DNA of 34,709 nucleotides from Candidatus Gastranaerophilales bacterium (GTDB lineage Bacteria; Cyanobacteriota; Vampirovibrionia; Gastranaerophilales; Gastranaerophilaceae): NCBI GenBank assembly GCA_944322545.1, contig CALUPF010000022.1, positions 1 to 34,709 on the forward strand. Reading direction: 5' to 3'. The notes beneath the pieces are model-generated. The model was not told where the DNA came from, did not search any database, and saw only the letters and a program-made list of their open reading frames with translations. A program made the position numbers and the translations under genes. This document shows positions 1 through 8,065 of the stretch, one piece after another; positions within the stretch are counted from its first letter, which is position 1; every line of letters starts with the position of its first letter.

Positions 1-1
1 A

Positions 2-85
2 CAAAAAGCTTGCGAAACTGAAATCGATTCTGTTAAGAAAATTATGGACAAAAACATTGAAAGAACTTTCAAAGTTTTCTCTTAA
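2..85 (+). CDS. C-terminal fragment of an unidentified protein
   Basis: An open frame enters from the left edge and stops with TAA at 83-85, leaving about 27 residues rich in Lys, Glu and Ile that would form a charged helix ending in KVFS. Codon use resembles the neighbouring genes. A hairpin with a T-run follows about 65 bases downstream, as expected after a gene end. Too little is present to name the family. The fragment could be chance, but its position ahead of a terminator supports a real gene end. Confidence 0.45.
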   Translation, partial: QKACETEIDSVKKIMDKNIERTFKVFS

Positions 86-148
86 TCGTTGATTGATTAA
101 AACAAGTTTTATTGATCGCAAACCCAATAAATTTATTACACACAAAAT

Positions 149-190
149 ACGGCTTGAATTACCAAAGTAACACAAGCCGTTTTTATTATT
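149..190 (+). terminator. Rho-independent terminator
   Basis: A perfect 8-bp stem (ACGGCTTG at 149-156, CAAGCCGT at 173-180) with a 16-nt loop is followed by TTTTATTATT. It ends the upstream plus-strand gene. The A-run before the left arm means it may also serve the converging minus-strand SPFH gene that stops at 204. Confidence 0.75.
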
Positions 191-203
191 GTTTATCTAT
201 TAA

Positions 204-1214
204 TTAACCTTTGTTTGCTCCATCTAGCATTTGTTTTATTCCGTCAACAGAGCTTAAAATTCCAGTTGCTTCATAAGGCATATAAACAACCTTGTTGTTT
301 TCGCCTTCTACCATTTGTTTTAAAGTTTCTAGGTATCTTACAGCGATTAGATATTTGTCAGGTTGACCATTGCCTTGGATAGCTTCAATTGTTTTTTGAA
401 TTGCGGTCGCTTCTGCTTCAGCTTGTTTTACCCTTGCTGCTGCTTGACCTTCTGCAACTAATCTTGCAGCTTCTTTTTCACCTTCTGCAGTTAGAATTGC
501 AGCTTGTTTTTGACCTTGTGCTTTGTTAATTGCCGCTTCTTTTTCACCTTCCGCTTTAAGAATTGCTGACTGTTTCAAACCTTCAGCTTCATAAATGGCT
601 GCGCGTTTTTCTCTTTCAGCCTTAACTTGTTTTTCCATAGAATTTTGAACATCAGCAGGTGGAGTAATGTCTTGAAGTTCAATTCTGTTGACTTTTACAC
701 CCCATTTGTTTGAAGCTTCATCTAGTGTTGCTCTCAATTTTGTGTTGATGGCGTCACGAGAAGCTAATGTTTCATCTAAATCCATTTCACCGATTACGTT
801 TCTCATTGTAGTCAATGTTAATTTTTCAATTGCTTCAGGCAGGTTTTGAATTTGATATACAGCACTTTTTACGTCGACTATTTGAAAATAGATTAAAGCG
901 TTAATAGAAATTGAAACATTGTCTTTTGTAATAACATTTTGTCTTGGAATATCCATAACTGATTCACGAAGGTCAATTATAGTTTTTTCTCCATAGAATG
1001 AATAGCTTTGTCCATCGATGCTTTTTTGAGAATATTTCCATTGAATCTTTCTTGGAGCTTCTAGAATAGGAAAAATCAAATGAAAACCAGAGTATAAGAT
1101 TTTTTCAAAAGTACCTAATTTTTGTATAACCATTGCTTCTTCTTGCTGGATAATTTTGATACCCGCAATGAAATAAAGAATAATAAACACAAATAAAATA
1201 ATAAGTAGTAGCAT
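204..1214 (-). CDS. SPFH/band 7 (stomatin-like, QmcA-type) membrane protein
   Basis: This 336-aa protein has one N-terminal membrane segment (residues 1-20), an SPFH/band 7 domain (about 20-190), and a long Ala/Glu/Lys/Gln helical tail (about 195-270) with repeated AEGEKEAA/AQGQKQAA units. That is the layout of stomatin/paraslipin/QmcA proteins, which oligomerise into ring- or cage-like scaffolds on the membrane. The sequence ITPPADVQNSMEKQVKAERE is typical at the SPFH-coil junction. AGGAGA lies 4 nt before the ATG. It is last in an operon after a short SPFH paralogue (14-nt gap) and NfeD, the classic partner of stomatin-like proteins. The likely role is membrane organisation or protease/quality-control scaffolding. 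The family call is secure; the precise function is inferred. Confidence 0.92.
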   Translation of the reverse strand: MLLLIILFVFIILYFIAGIKIIQQEEAMVIQKLGTFEKILYSGFHLIFPILEAPRKIQWKYSQKSIDGQSYSFYGEKTIIDLRESVMDIPRQNVITKDNVSISINALIYFQIVDVKSAVYQIQNLPEAIEKLTLTTMRNVIGEMDLDETLASRDAINTKLRATLDEASNKWGVKVNRIELQDITPPADVQNSMEKQVKAEREKRAAIYEAEGLKQSAILKAEGEKEAAINKAQGQKQAAILTAEGEKEAARLVAEGQAAARVKQAEAEATAIQKTIEAIQGNGQPDKYLIAVRYLETLKQMVEGENNKVVYMPYEATGILSSVDGIKQMLDGANKG

Positions 1215-1228
1215 ATTCTCTCCTTTAT

Positions 1229-1786
1229 TTAAAAACTATGTCGAATTCCTTTAGAATCGACAACCTGTAATACTTTCAATCCAATGATTTGCACTCCCCA
1301 TTTAATTGCATATTTTTGATAAGAAGAAAGTGCATTTTCTAAAATCTCTTTTAAAATTTGTATTTCATCTTCAGATGATGAATTTTCATCGAACTCTATT
1401 TCTAAAATTCTTTTTTGAACAATTCCACAAACCAATTGATTTATGGCTTCATAAAGATATTCAACTTCATATACGGCTTTGTATGGATCTACAATTTTGT
1501 AAGTCATTTCAGCTTTGACTTTTAAAGCGTTATTGCTTTTGGTGTAAATAGCTCTTTCATCTTTAGGCAGCATCATTGTTTGCTCAGATGTTAAGATTTT
1601 TCCATTGTTTATAAACCTTTTTGGGTTTTTAGGGTCAGGATTTTCAACCCCATGTAAAGATTCGAAAAAAGGGATCATAAGATGAACGCCTGGACCTAAA
1701 AGCCTGTTGAATTCACCCATTCTTTCAATAACAACCTGCTCATTTTTATTTACAACAACAAACGGTAAAAAGTTATAAAGATTCAT
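1229..1786 (-). CDS. Short SPFH/band 7 protein without the coiled-coil tail
   Basis: This 185-aa protein aligns by eye with the SPFH domain of its downstream neighbour (NEQVVIERMGEFNRLLGPGVH near the N-terminus; YKIVDPYKAVYEVEYLYEAI mid-protein; WGVQIIGLKVLQV near the end). It stops where the helical oligomerisation tail should begin. The N-terminus (MNLYNFLPFVVV) is hydrophobic but short for a membrane span. AAGGA lies about 11 nt before the ATG, and only 8 nt separate it from the nfeD stop, so it is co-transcribed. It looks like a deliberately short paralogue rather than a broken gene, because the frame is clean and the next gene starts 14 nt later with its own RBS. It may modulate the full-length partner. 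Confidence 0.85.
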   Translation of the reverse strand: MNLYNFLPFVVVNKNEQVVIERMGEFNRLLGPGVHLMIPFFESLHGVENPDPKNPKRFINNGKILTSEQTMMLPKDERAIYTKSNNALKVKAEMTYKIVDPYKAVYEVEYLYEAINQLVCGIVQKRILEIEFDENSSSEDEIQILKEILENALSSYQKYAIKWGVQIIGLKVLQVVDSKGIRHSF

Positions 1787-1794
1787 TTCAAATA

Positions 1795-2307
1795 TTATCC
1801 TTTATCCTCAGGAAAAAGATCCTCTGCGCCAGGGTGCAAATCACCATCATGCAGCTCGTATTCTAGTCCTGTGTCATCTATGAAATTGTCAACATACATT
1901 GTAAGACCGTCTATTTTTTTTATTTGAACAATTCGTCCTTCTGGAATATCTTCATCAGCATAGCAGGCTCTTGCATTCCATTCTTCGTCAAACACAGATA
2001 TTCTGCCTTGCGTTTGGGTTATTCTCATAAGAGCCTTTGCTTCTTGACCGATGTATTTTGATTTAAATTCGTCTTCTTTTTCTTTTTTATGTTTCAACAA
2101 CATTGGTCTTATAAGTTGTATTAAAACACCTGAAAAAACGCCAAAAATTATTATTTGAAAAGTTAAGTCTAACCCAAAATAAGCTGCTATCGCAGCAGGC
2201 AAACAAGCCAACGCCAAATTTAAAGAGAAAAATGACGGAGTAAAAATTTCTATAACAGCAAAAACGATCCCTAAAACGACCCATATTTGCCATAATGTTA
2301 TTACCAT
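1795..2307 (-). CDS. nfeD: NfeD-like membrane protein
   Basis: This 170-aa protein has hydrophobic segments at about residues 6-70 and a soluble C-terminal region of about 75 residues (from YIGQEAKALMRI onward). The C-terminal region fits the small OB-fold/beta-barrel domain of NfeD, with the usual GRISVFDEEWNARA pattern. It is the short NfeD form (no ClpP-like protease domain). NfeD proteins pair with stomatin/SPFH proteins, and here two SPFH genes follow directly. AGGAGG lies 7 nt before the ATG, and a near-consensus sigma-70 promoter lies just upstream, so this is the first gene of a three-gene operon. Confidence 0.9.
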   Translation of the reverse strand: MVITLWQIWVVLGIVFAVIEIFTPSFFSLNLALACLPAAIAAYFGLDLTFQIIIFGVFSGVLIQLIRPMLLKHKKEKEDEFKSKYIGQEAKALMRITQTQGRISVFDEEWNARACYADEDIPEGRIVQIKKIDGLTMYVDNFIDDTGLEYELHDGDLHPGAEDLFPEDKG

Positions 2308-2331
2308 ATAAACCTCCTAGCTTGAATATTT

Positions 2332-2360
2332 ATTATATAAAAACAGGGATATTTTGACAA
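2332..2360 (-). promoter_or_regulatory. Sigma-70 type promoter of the nfeD-SPFH operon
   Basis: Read on the minus strand, TTGTCA (2355-2360) and a perfect TATAAT (2332-2337) are separated by 17 bp and lie 25-30 bp upstream of the nfeD start. It is the best match to a consensus promoter in the window. Confidence 0.75.
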
Positions 2361-2408
2361 TATACAAAAGATTGTATTTTTAGTGACGTAAAGATATTTT
2401 ACTTTTTC

Positions 2409-2458
2409 TTGAATCTTCACTTTAACACTGCTAAAATCAAATGAAACTGATAGTGTTA
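2409..2458 (+). promoter_or_regulatory. Promoter of the SLH-protein gene with an operator-like inverted repeat
   Basis: TTGAAT (2409-2414), a 17-bp spacer and TAAAAT (2432-2437) preceded by TGC form an extended -10 promoter. TAACACT (2423-2429) and AGTGTTA (2452-2458) form a perfect 7-bp inverted repeat with 22 bp between arms, straddling the -10 and the predicted start site. It may be an operator, but this is unproven. Confidence 0.55.
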
Positions 2459-2480
2459 GTTTATTAAACAGGAGAAATTT

Positions 2481-3641
2481 ATGAAAAGATTCTTTACTAA
2501 AGCACTTATGCTTTTCGCTCTTGTCTCAATTGGGTGTATGAGTGCTTTGTCTGCATCGGCAAAGGAATATTCAGACCTTCCGAAAGACCACTGGGCTTAC
2601 AAACAAATTCAAATTCTAACTAATTTTAATGTAGTTGTTGGCTATCCAGATGGTTCATACAGACCTGATGCAAACGTTACAAGAGCTGAATTTGCAACTA
2701 TGGTTGTAAAAGCTTTCAACCAACAAAATGCAGAAATCAAACAAGCTGCTAAATTTTCTGATGTAAAAGAAAAGGACTGGTTCTATGGAATGGTTCAAAG
2801 AGCAGTTATGTTTGATCTTTTAAAAGGTAATCCAAATGGAACATTTGATCCATATGGAACAGTTTCAAGAGGTCACGTGATTTCTACAGTCGTTAATGCA
2901 TTGACTACAGAAACAATTTCTAACGCAAAAGCTGTAGAAATTCTTGAAAACAGCTATTCTGATTACCAAGAAATTCCTGATTGGTTGATTATTGCAGCAG
3001 GAAAAGCTGAAATCTTGGGTATGGTTGTAAAAGCTCCAGGTGAAGAATCTGTTATAAATGCTAACAGACCTGCAACAAGAGCTGAGCTTGCTGCATTTTT
3101 ATGCAAAATGTTAGAACAAGCAAAACTTAACCCTAACGCAAAATTAAGAGAAGCAATGAGCCCAAGAACTGCTGATGGTATCGTTGTTAATGCTGATTTG
3201 GAAGGATATGTTGCTACTATCCCAGCTGGCACTGTTATCCCTGTTATGGTTTTGAACAAATCAATTACTTGTAAAAAATCTAAAGTCGGTGATGAATTCC
3301 TTTCTAAATTACCTAAAAACATAATTACAAAAGAAAGATATCTTCTTTTAGTTGAAAATGATCCACTAAACGGAAAAATCGCTGGCGTTAAAGTTGGGCG
3401 TTTGTTTATTAGAAACGGCGAAGTGAATATGGAAACATATACAATCACAACTGATAAAAACCAAACAGCAGCATTTTGTGGAACAGCAGTTGGTGACTAC
3501 AGACCTGAAGGTTTCTGGAAAACTTTATATCTAAAACTTTTCAAAGGTCACAAAATCCAAATCAAACAAGGTGATATCCTAAATCTTAAATTGACAAAAC
3601 CTGTAAGAATAGATCTTACAAACGGTATGATTTTGGAATAA
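2481..3641 (+). CDS. Exported SLH-domain surface protein
   Basis: This 386-aa protein begins with a signal peptide (MKRFF, hydrophobic core to about residue 20, likely cleavage after SALSASA at 27). Three SLH repeats follow: about 30-80 (DLPKDHWAY, GYPDGSYRPD, TRAEF), 93-142 (DVKEKDWFY, GNPNGTFDPYGTVSR) and a more divergent one at about 158-213. SLH modules anchor proteins to cell-wall polymers or, in cyanobacteria and relatives, to peptidoglycan beneath the outer membrane. The C-terminal 170 residues look beta-rich (GTVIPVMVL, KVGDEFLSKL, QGDILNLKL) and belong to no family I can name. A GGAGAAATTT RBS precedes the ATG. The gene stands alone with its own promoter and a strong terminator. Confidence 0.88.
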   Translation: MKRFFTKALMLFALVSIGCMSALSASAKEYSDLPKDHWAYKQIQILTNFNVVVGYPDGSYRPDANVTRAEFATMVVKAFNQQNAEIKQAAKFSDVKEKDWFYGMVQRAVMFDLLKGNPNGTFDPYGTVSRGHVISTVVNALTTETISNAKAVEILENSYSDYQEIPDWLIIAAGKAEILGMVVKAPGEESVINANRPATRAELAAFLCKMLEQAKLNPNAKLREAMSPRTADGIVVNADLEGYVATIPAGTVIPVMVLNKSITCKKSKVGDEFLSKLPKNIITKERYLLLVENDPLNGKIAGVKVGRLFIRNGEVNMETYTITTDKNQTAAFCGTAVGDYRPEGFWKTLYLKLFKGHKIQIKQGDILNLKLTKPVRIDLTNGMILE

Positions 3642-3657
3642 TCAAAAGTAAAAAATA

Positions 3658-3690
3658 AAAAGACCGAAGTTATCCGCTTCGGTCTTTTTT
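3658..3690 (+). terminator. Strong Rho-independent terminator after the SLH gene
   Basis: AAAGACCGAAG pairs with CTTCGGTCTTT around a 7-nt loop, then the sequence runs into a T-tract at 3685-3690. It lies 17 nt after the stop codon. Confidence 0.9.
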
Positions 3691-3768
3691 ATTGCTTTTA
3701 TATAAAAAATTAAAGTTCATAAATTTTATGCCGATAAAAAAACTACAAGGTTTTAATTGGAGAAATTT

Positions 3769-4395
3769 ATGCTTTTTAAAAGAAAATGCAAAATAACTTA
3801 TATAGCACATGGTGCAACTATATATACAGAAGAAAACAGAATTTGTGACAAAGAAACACATCCGCCACTAAATGAAATAGGACAAGAAGAAGCTGAAAGA
3901 CTAGCAGATTGGATTGTACGACGTTCACCACAAGTAGATAAAATATACACAGGTGCAGCATTAAGCTGTATTCAAACAGCACAATACATTGCAAAAGCCT
4001 ATCAACAAGAATTTGAAATACTCCCCGAATTAAAAAACCAAGAGTTTGGAATTTGGAAAGGCTTGAGCTACGACGAAGTTGAAGAACGTTATCCTGAACA
4101 ATTAAAAAAATACCATGATTTAACTTCAAGCTATGCTCCTGAAGGTGGAGAAACATTGCTAGAATTCGATGATAGAGTCGAACGTACAATGAATGACATA
4201 ATTGAAAAAAACCTTACTAAAAGAATTATAGTAGTGACTCATTCTAATTTTATAAGAGCAGCTATTAGAAATGCATTAGAAATACCTGTGGAAAACCAAA
4301 ACAGGGTCTTTATTCCGACAGGTTCAGCAACACAAGTTAAATATTACAAAGGCTGGAATATATTAATGTACTCAGGTCATGTTCCATTACCTTAA
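3769..4395 (+). CDS. Histidine phosphatase (phosphoglycerate mutase-like) protein, altered active site
   Basis: This 208-aa protein has the histidine-phosphatase fold signature. His14 sits in YIAHGAT (family: RHG), QTA at 69-71, Glu92 in EFGIWKGL, and the second His158 in VVTHSNFIRAAIRN. Both phosphate-pocket arginines are missing: the Arg before the catalytic His is Ala13, and the Arg of the usual SPLxR motif aligns with Ser66. Family members dephosphorylate sugar phosphates, nucleotide-loop intermediates or signalling phosphates; with these substitutions activity or substrate is uncertain. The ATG at 3769 follows GGAGAAATTT; an in-frame TTG at 3757 lies inside that RBS and was rejected. It probably has its own transcript and is followed by an unknown gene 25 nt downstream. 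Confidence 0.82.
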   Translation: MLFKRKCKITYIAHGATIYTEENRICDKETHPPLNEIGQEEAERLADWIVRRSPQVDKIYTGAALSCIQTAQYIAKAYQQEFEILPELKNQEFGIWKGLSYDEVEERYPEQLKKYHDLTSSYAPEGGETLLEFDDRVERTMNDIIEKNLTKRIIVVTHSNFIRAAIRNALEIPVENQNRVFIPTGSATQVKYYKGWNILMYSGHVPLP

Positions 4396-4420
4396 AACAA
4401 AATAATCAGGGGCTATGCGT

Positions 4421-5233
4421 ATGAAAATTGAAAAAAACTTTTTAGTTCAACAGACTAAAAAAACAGCTTCTGTTGAATCTACTCAAACACAAGAAGAAAA
4501 ACCATCATCTTTTTCAAACCAAGAATTATCAGGGACGACCAATTCCTCGCAGGCAAAATATCTTGGAAACAACTCTCTTATGACACAGTTAGTGTCAAGT
4601 ATTTCTGATATGGCAGAATCTTTAAGCAATAGAAAGATTTTTGCATTAAGCGCACAAGCTATGAGCGCTTTGTCAAAAGCAACCGGAATAATGAGTGCAG
4701 TTACGCTGAAAATCCAAAGCTATTCAGCAGAATATGAATCTATTTTGAATAATCCTTATCTTTCTGAATCTGAAAAAAGAAGAAAGCTAGAGGAGCTTGA
4801 GGCTAAAATATCAGCTTGTCAGCAAGAAGGAGAATCAAAAATTGAAGCGTTAGTTGATTTTACATCAACTCTTTCTAGCCTTGTACAAGTTTTTAGACAG
4901 TGTGAAAAAGCAGGAATATCAACAAATGAAATTAGTTCAATGTTAAAGCAAATTATTTCAAATATAAATACAGCACCTTCTGATTTTTCAAATGTCAAAA
5001 ACTCAGATGACGTAGAAGAGTTTATGAAAACATCATTGAGTGGCCTTTTAGGAAACAACACAGCTGCGAAATTAGATAGCTATATTGCAGAAATGGAACA
5101 AAAAATCTCAAAAAATGAAAGTGAATTAAAAACAGCAGGCATCACTAAAGAAGAAGAAAACAAACTCAAACTAGAAAACATAGTATACAAATCAATAAAA
5201 TCTTTGCTAGAAAGCTTTAAAAACAACGCCTGA
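4421..5233 (+). CDS. Hypothetical helical protein
   Basis: This 270-aa protein matches no family I recognise. Residues 1-50 are Ser/Thr/Gln-rich and probably disordered. The rest is predicted by composition to be mostly alpha-helical, with Leu/Ser/Lys heptads and charged coil-like stretches (about 110-130 and 215-260). It has no signal peptide, membrane span or obvious catalytic motif. AGGGG ends 8 nt before the ATG at 4421; an in-frame ATG at 4415 would leave only 2 nt and is less likely. It follows the phosphatase-like gene by 25 nt, so they may share a transcript. A structural or secretion-related role is possible but not shown. Confidence 0.75.
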   Translation: MKIEKNFLVQQTKKTASVESTQTQEEKPSSFSNQELSGTTNSSQAKYLGNNSLMTQLVSSISDMAESLSNRKIFALSAQAMSALSKATGIMSAVTLKIQSYSAEYESILNNPYLSESEKRRKLEELEAKISACQQEGESKIEALVDFTSTLSSLVQVFRQCEKAGISTNEISSMLKQIISNINTAPSDFSNVKNSDDVEEFMKTSLSGLLGNNTAAKLDSYIAEMEQKISKNESELKTAGITKEEENKLKLENIVYKSIKSLLESFKNNA

Positions 5234-5257
5234 TAAATCATTTTAAACTTATTAAGT

Positions 5258-5285
5258 TTTACAAAATCCCTTTTTACTATATACT
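5258..5285 (+). promoter_or_regulatory. Promoter giving a leaderless lepA transcript
   Basis: TTTACA (5258-5263), a 16-bp spacer and TATACT (5280-5285) lie directly before lepA. Only TTAGTT separates the -10 box from the ATG, so transcription would start at or next to the A of the start codon. No Shine-Dalgarno is present. Confidence 0.6.
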
Positions 5286-5291
5286 TTAGTT

Positions 5292-7097
5292 ATGAGCAGA
5301 AATATTAAAAACGTAAGAAACTTTTGTATCATAGCGCATATTGACCACGGTAAATCAACCTTGGCTGATAGATTATTGGAATACACAGGCACTGTTGCTC
5401 AACGTGATATGCAAAATCAACTTCTCGATTCTATGGACATAGAAAGAGAAAGAGGTATTACGATTAAGCTCAATGCTGCACGTATGAAATACACAGCCAA
5501 AGATGGTCAAGAATATGAGCTTAATCTTATCGATACCCCAGGTCACGTTGACTTTTCTTATGAGGTTTCTCGTTCATTAGCTGCTTGTGAAGGTGCATTG
5601 TTAATTGTTGATTCAACTCAAGGTGTTGAAGCACAGACTCTTGCTAACGCTTATTTAGCAATTGAACAAAATCTTGAAATCATTCCTGTAATAAACAAAA
5701 TCGACCTGCCATCAGCAGATGTTGACAGAGTAAAAGAAGAAATTGAAGAAATTTTAGGAATAGATTCTGAACACGCAATTCCTGCTAGTGCAAAAGCCGG
5801 CATAGGAATCGAAGATATCCTAGAAGCTATTGTGAATTTTGTTCCACCACCAGAAGACACATCAGACAAGCCTTTAAGAGCTTTAGTTTTTGATAGTGCG
5901 TATGACCCGTATTTAGGAACGTTGTGCTTTTTCAAGGTTGTTGATGGAAGCATCAAAGTTGGTGACAACATAAAATTCATGGCGTCAGGTAATAAGTATG
6001 AAGTTGTTGAACTAGGCTATTTAAACCCTAATCGAGTGCCTGTAAAAGAGCTTAGAACAGGTGATGTAGGCTATATGGCTTGTTCAATTAAAGAATTAAC
6101 TCGTTTTGTTGGTGATACTGTAACGCATTCAGAAAAACCTGCCGCAGAACCATTGCCTGGTTATAAAGAGGCTTTGCCTGTTGTTTTCTCAGGGCTTTAT
6201 CCTGTTGATAACGAAGATTATCAGGATTTGAAAGAATCTTTAGAAAAATTGAAACTAAACGATTCATCAATAACTTTTGAGCCTGAAACCTCATCAGCTT
6301 TAGGTTTTGGTTTTAGATGCGGATTTTTGGGTATGTTGCATATGGAAATTGCCCAAGAGCGTCTTGAAAGAGAATATGACCTGTCTTTAGTTACAACGGC
6401 GCCTTCTGTAATTTATCATGTTTATAAAACAGACGGTACGATGGAAGCTGTGGATAACCCTGCGAATTTGCCAGATCCGCAGTATCGTGAGTATATAGAA
6501 GAGCCTTATGTAAAAGTTAACATAATTACGCCAAATGACTATGTAGGAACATTGATGGATCTTTGTCAATCAAAACGAGGCAATTTTATCAATATGCACT
6601 ACATTGACAAAGTCAGAGTTGATTTAGAATATGAAATGCCTTTAAGTGAGGTTATTGTTGATTTTTACGATCAACTAAAATCAAGAACTAAAGGTTATGC
6701 AAGTATGGACTATGAGTTTAAAGAATATAAACGTTCAGATCTTGTTAAATTAGATGTAATGCTAGCAGGTGAAGTTGTTGACGCATTAAGTGCAATTGTT
6801 CATAAAGATAATGCTTTTTACGTTGGACAAAAACTAACTGCAAAACTAAAAGATATAATTCCAAGACAGATGTTTGAAGTTCCTATTCAAGCAGCAGTTG
6901 GAGGAAGAGTTATTGCAAGAACAAACATCAAAGCATTGAGAAAAAGTGTACTAGATAAATGCTACGGTGGTGACATTTCTCGTAAAAGAAAACTTTTAGA
7001 AAAGCAGAAAAAAGGTAAAAAACGTATGAAAGCCGTAGGTCGTGTTGAGGTTCCGCAAGAAGCATTTATGGCTGTTTTAAGTTTAAGCGAGGAATAA
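5292..7097 (+). CDS. lepA: Elongation factor 4 (LepA), translational GTPase
   Basis: This 601-aa protein has the standard LepA length and layout. The GTPase domain carries AHIDHGKST (15-23), [17 protein letters not shown] and NKIDLP, followed by beta-barrel domain II ([10 protein letters not shown]), EF-G-like domains and the LepA-specific C-terminal domain ([31 protein letters not shown]). LepA binds stalled or early-elongation ribosomes and is thought to promote back-translocation or biogenesis. The N-terminal alignment with the family fixes the ATG at 5292, although no RBS precedes it. The transcript may be leaderless. It is transcribed alone. Confidence 0.97.
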   Translation: MSRNIKNVRNFCIIAHIDHGKSTLADRLLEYTGTVAQRDMQNQLLDSMDIERERGITIKLNAARMKYTAKDGQEYELNLIDTPGHVDFSYEVSRSLAACEGALLIVDSTQGVEAQTLANAYLAIEQNLEIIPVINKIDLPSADVDRVKEEIEEILGIDSEHAIPASAKAGIGIEDILEAIVNFVPPPEDTSDKPLRALVFDSAYDPYLGTLCFFKVVDGSIKVGDNIKFMASGNKYEVVELGYLNPNRVPVKELRTGDVGYMACSIKELTRFVGDTVTHSEKPAAEPLPGYKEALPVVFSGLYPVDNEDYQDLKESLEKLKLNDSSITFEPETSSALGFGFRCGFLGMLHMEIAQERLEREYDLSLVTTAPSVIYHVYKTDGTMEAVDNPANLPDPQYREYIEEPYVKVNIITPNDYVGTLMDLCQSKRGNFINMHYIDKVRVDLEYEMPLSEVIVDFYDQLKSRTKGYASMDYEFKEYKRSDLVKLDVMLAGEVVDALSAIVHKDNAFYVGQKLTAKLKDIIPRQMFEVPIQAAVGGRVIARTNIKALRKSVLDKCYGGDISRKRKLLEKQKKGKKRMKAVGRVEVPQEAFMAVLSLSEE

Positions 7098-7137
7098 CTC
7101 CACGCATTTTAAGCTTTGTAAAAATTATTTGAAATTT

Positions 7138-7176
7138 CCTGTAAAAACAAACAAAAATATTCTGTTACAGGTTTTG
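7138..7176 (+). terminator. Weak candidate terminator after lepA
   Basis: CCTGTAA (7138-7144) pairs perfectly with TTACAGG (7165-7171) around a 20-nt A-rich loop and is followed by TTTTG. The stem is short and the T-run brief, so it may only partly stop transcription before the next gene. Confidence 0.4.
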
Positions 7177-7202
7177 TATTGTTGTGAAAGAAAAGAAATT
7201 TT

Positions 7203-7907
7203 ATGATACATTTTCAATCTGTTAAAAACACTTCAATAGTCCAAAACAAAAAAACACTTCATAGGAAGCAGGAGTCAAAAAACAAACCTGCTTTTAAACA
7301 CTCTAGCGAAGAAAAAAAAGCGAATTATATCAAAGATGCTGCTTTTTTAATAGGAATTGGGGCTATTTTAGTTTATGGCATAAAGAATAAAAACTACTTA
7401 AAAAATCAGGGAAAACTCCTTGTTAAAAATATAAAAAATTTTTTCAGACACAATCCTAAAAAAAATAAAACTTTCCCCCCTGAAGTTTATAACCTCGGAA
7501 ACGAAAGAGAGTTGTTGACTAAAAAACTTGAAAATTATTTCAAAACTTTGCAAAATGGCGAAGAGATCAATCCAAAAGAGCTAGACAAAATTTTGACCAA
7601 TATTGTTGGAGAAAATAATGTTCAAGAAAAGACATTTATTCCTAATTTCATAAAAGGGGTAACTGCAGGAAGAAAAAAAACATACCGTTTGAGAAATGGA
7701 AGAGTGATAACCCTTGAGACACATACCAGTCGAAAAGGCGTTGTTACAAGAGTTTATGACTCAAAATACAGAGGCAGTTTCATTGAAAAAATTGACAGAA
7801 GCTACCTGCATCCAGACGGTATTTTTAGAGAAAACTCCTATTTTTCAAGTGACGCACATATGTTTTCAGGACAATACGGCTTAAATTGGATAAATAAAGT
7901 TGCATAG
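7203..7907 (+). CDS. Hypothetical protein with one membrane segment
   Basis: This 234-aa, very Lys/Asn-rich protein is not recognised. Residues 1-42 are basic and likely disordered and include a PAFKH motif (29-33). A single hydrophobic segment lies at about 45-60 (AAFLIGIGAILVYGI). The C-terminal 90 residues contain a beta-like region (KTYRLRNGRVITLETHTSRKGVVTRVYD) and an aromatic tail. The positive N-terminus before the span suggests a membrane-anchored protein with the C-terminus outside. A purine-rich GAAAGAAAAGAAA stretch precedes the ATG as a weak RBS. The PAFKH motif resembles PSFKG in the 539-aa protein at 14556-16175. Confidence 0.7.
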   Translation: MIHFQSVKNTSIVQNKKTLHRKQESKNKPAFKHSSEEKKANYIKDAAFLIGIGAILVYGIKNKNYLKNQGKLLVKNIKNFFRHNPKKNKTFPPEVYNLGNERELLTKKLENYFKTLQNGEEINPKELDKILTNIVGENNVQEKTFIPNFIKGVTAGRKKTYRLRNGRVITLETHTSRKGVVTRVYDSKYRGSFIEKIDRSYLHPDGIFRENSYFSSDAHMFSGQYGLNWINKVA

Positions 7908-7999
7908 TCATCTCATTGTATGAAATTTAGCCGGAATTATAAAAAACGACTGGATTTTTGATTGTTTTTTTTATAAAATCTTATTCATAATAAACAGTT

Positions 8000-8051
8000 T
8001 TGTGCCACACCCCAAAAACCGTATATAAAAATAAATAGAACTAAGGCACAA
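8000..8051 (+). repeat. Inverted repeat in the leader of the glycosyltransferase gene
   Basis: TTGTGCC (8000-8006) and GGCACAA (8045-8051) are perfect complements with 38 bp between them. The right arm ends 3 nt before the AGAGGA ribosome binding site at 8055-8060. It could be an mRNA hairpin influencing translation or a protein-binding site. Confidence 0.4.
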
Positions 8052-8065
8052 TCAAGAGGAATAAG

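Noticed and set aside
1214..1240. Frameshift joining the short SPFH gene to the next one
   Set aside because: The downstream gene has its own RBS, its own membrane segment and a complete SPFH domain, so the two are separate paralogues.
2963..3448. Long open frame (161 codons) on the minus strand opposite the SLH gene
   Set aside because: It lies wholly within a strongly supported gene, has no RBS, and its product has no domain-like pattern; it is a shadow of the plus-strand coding frame.
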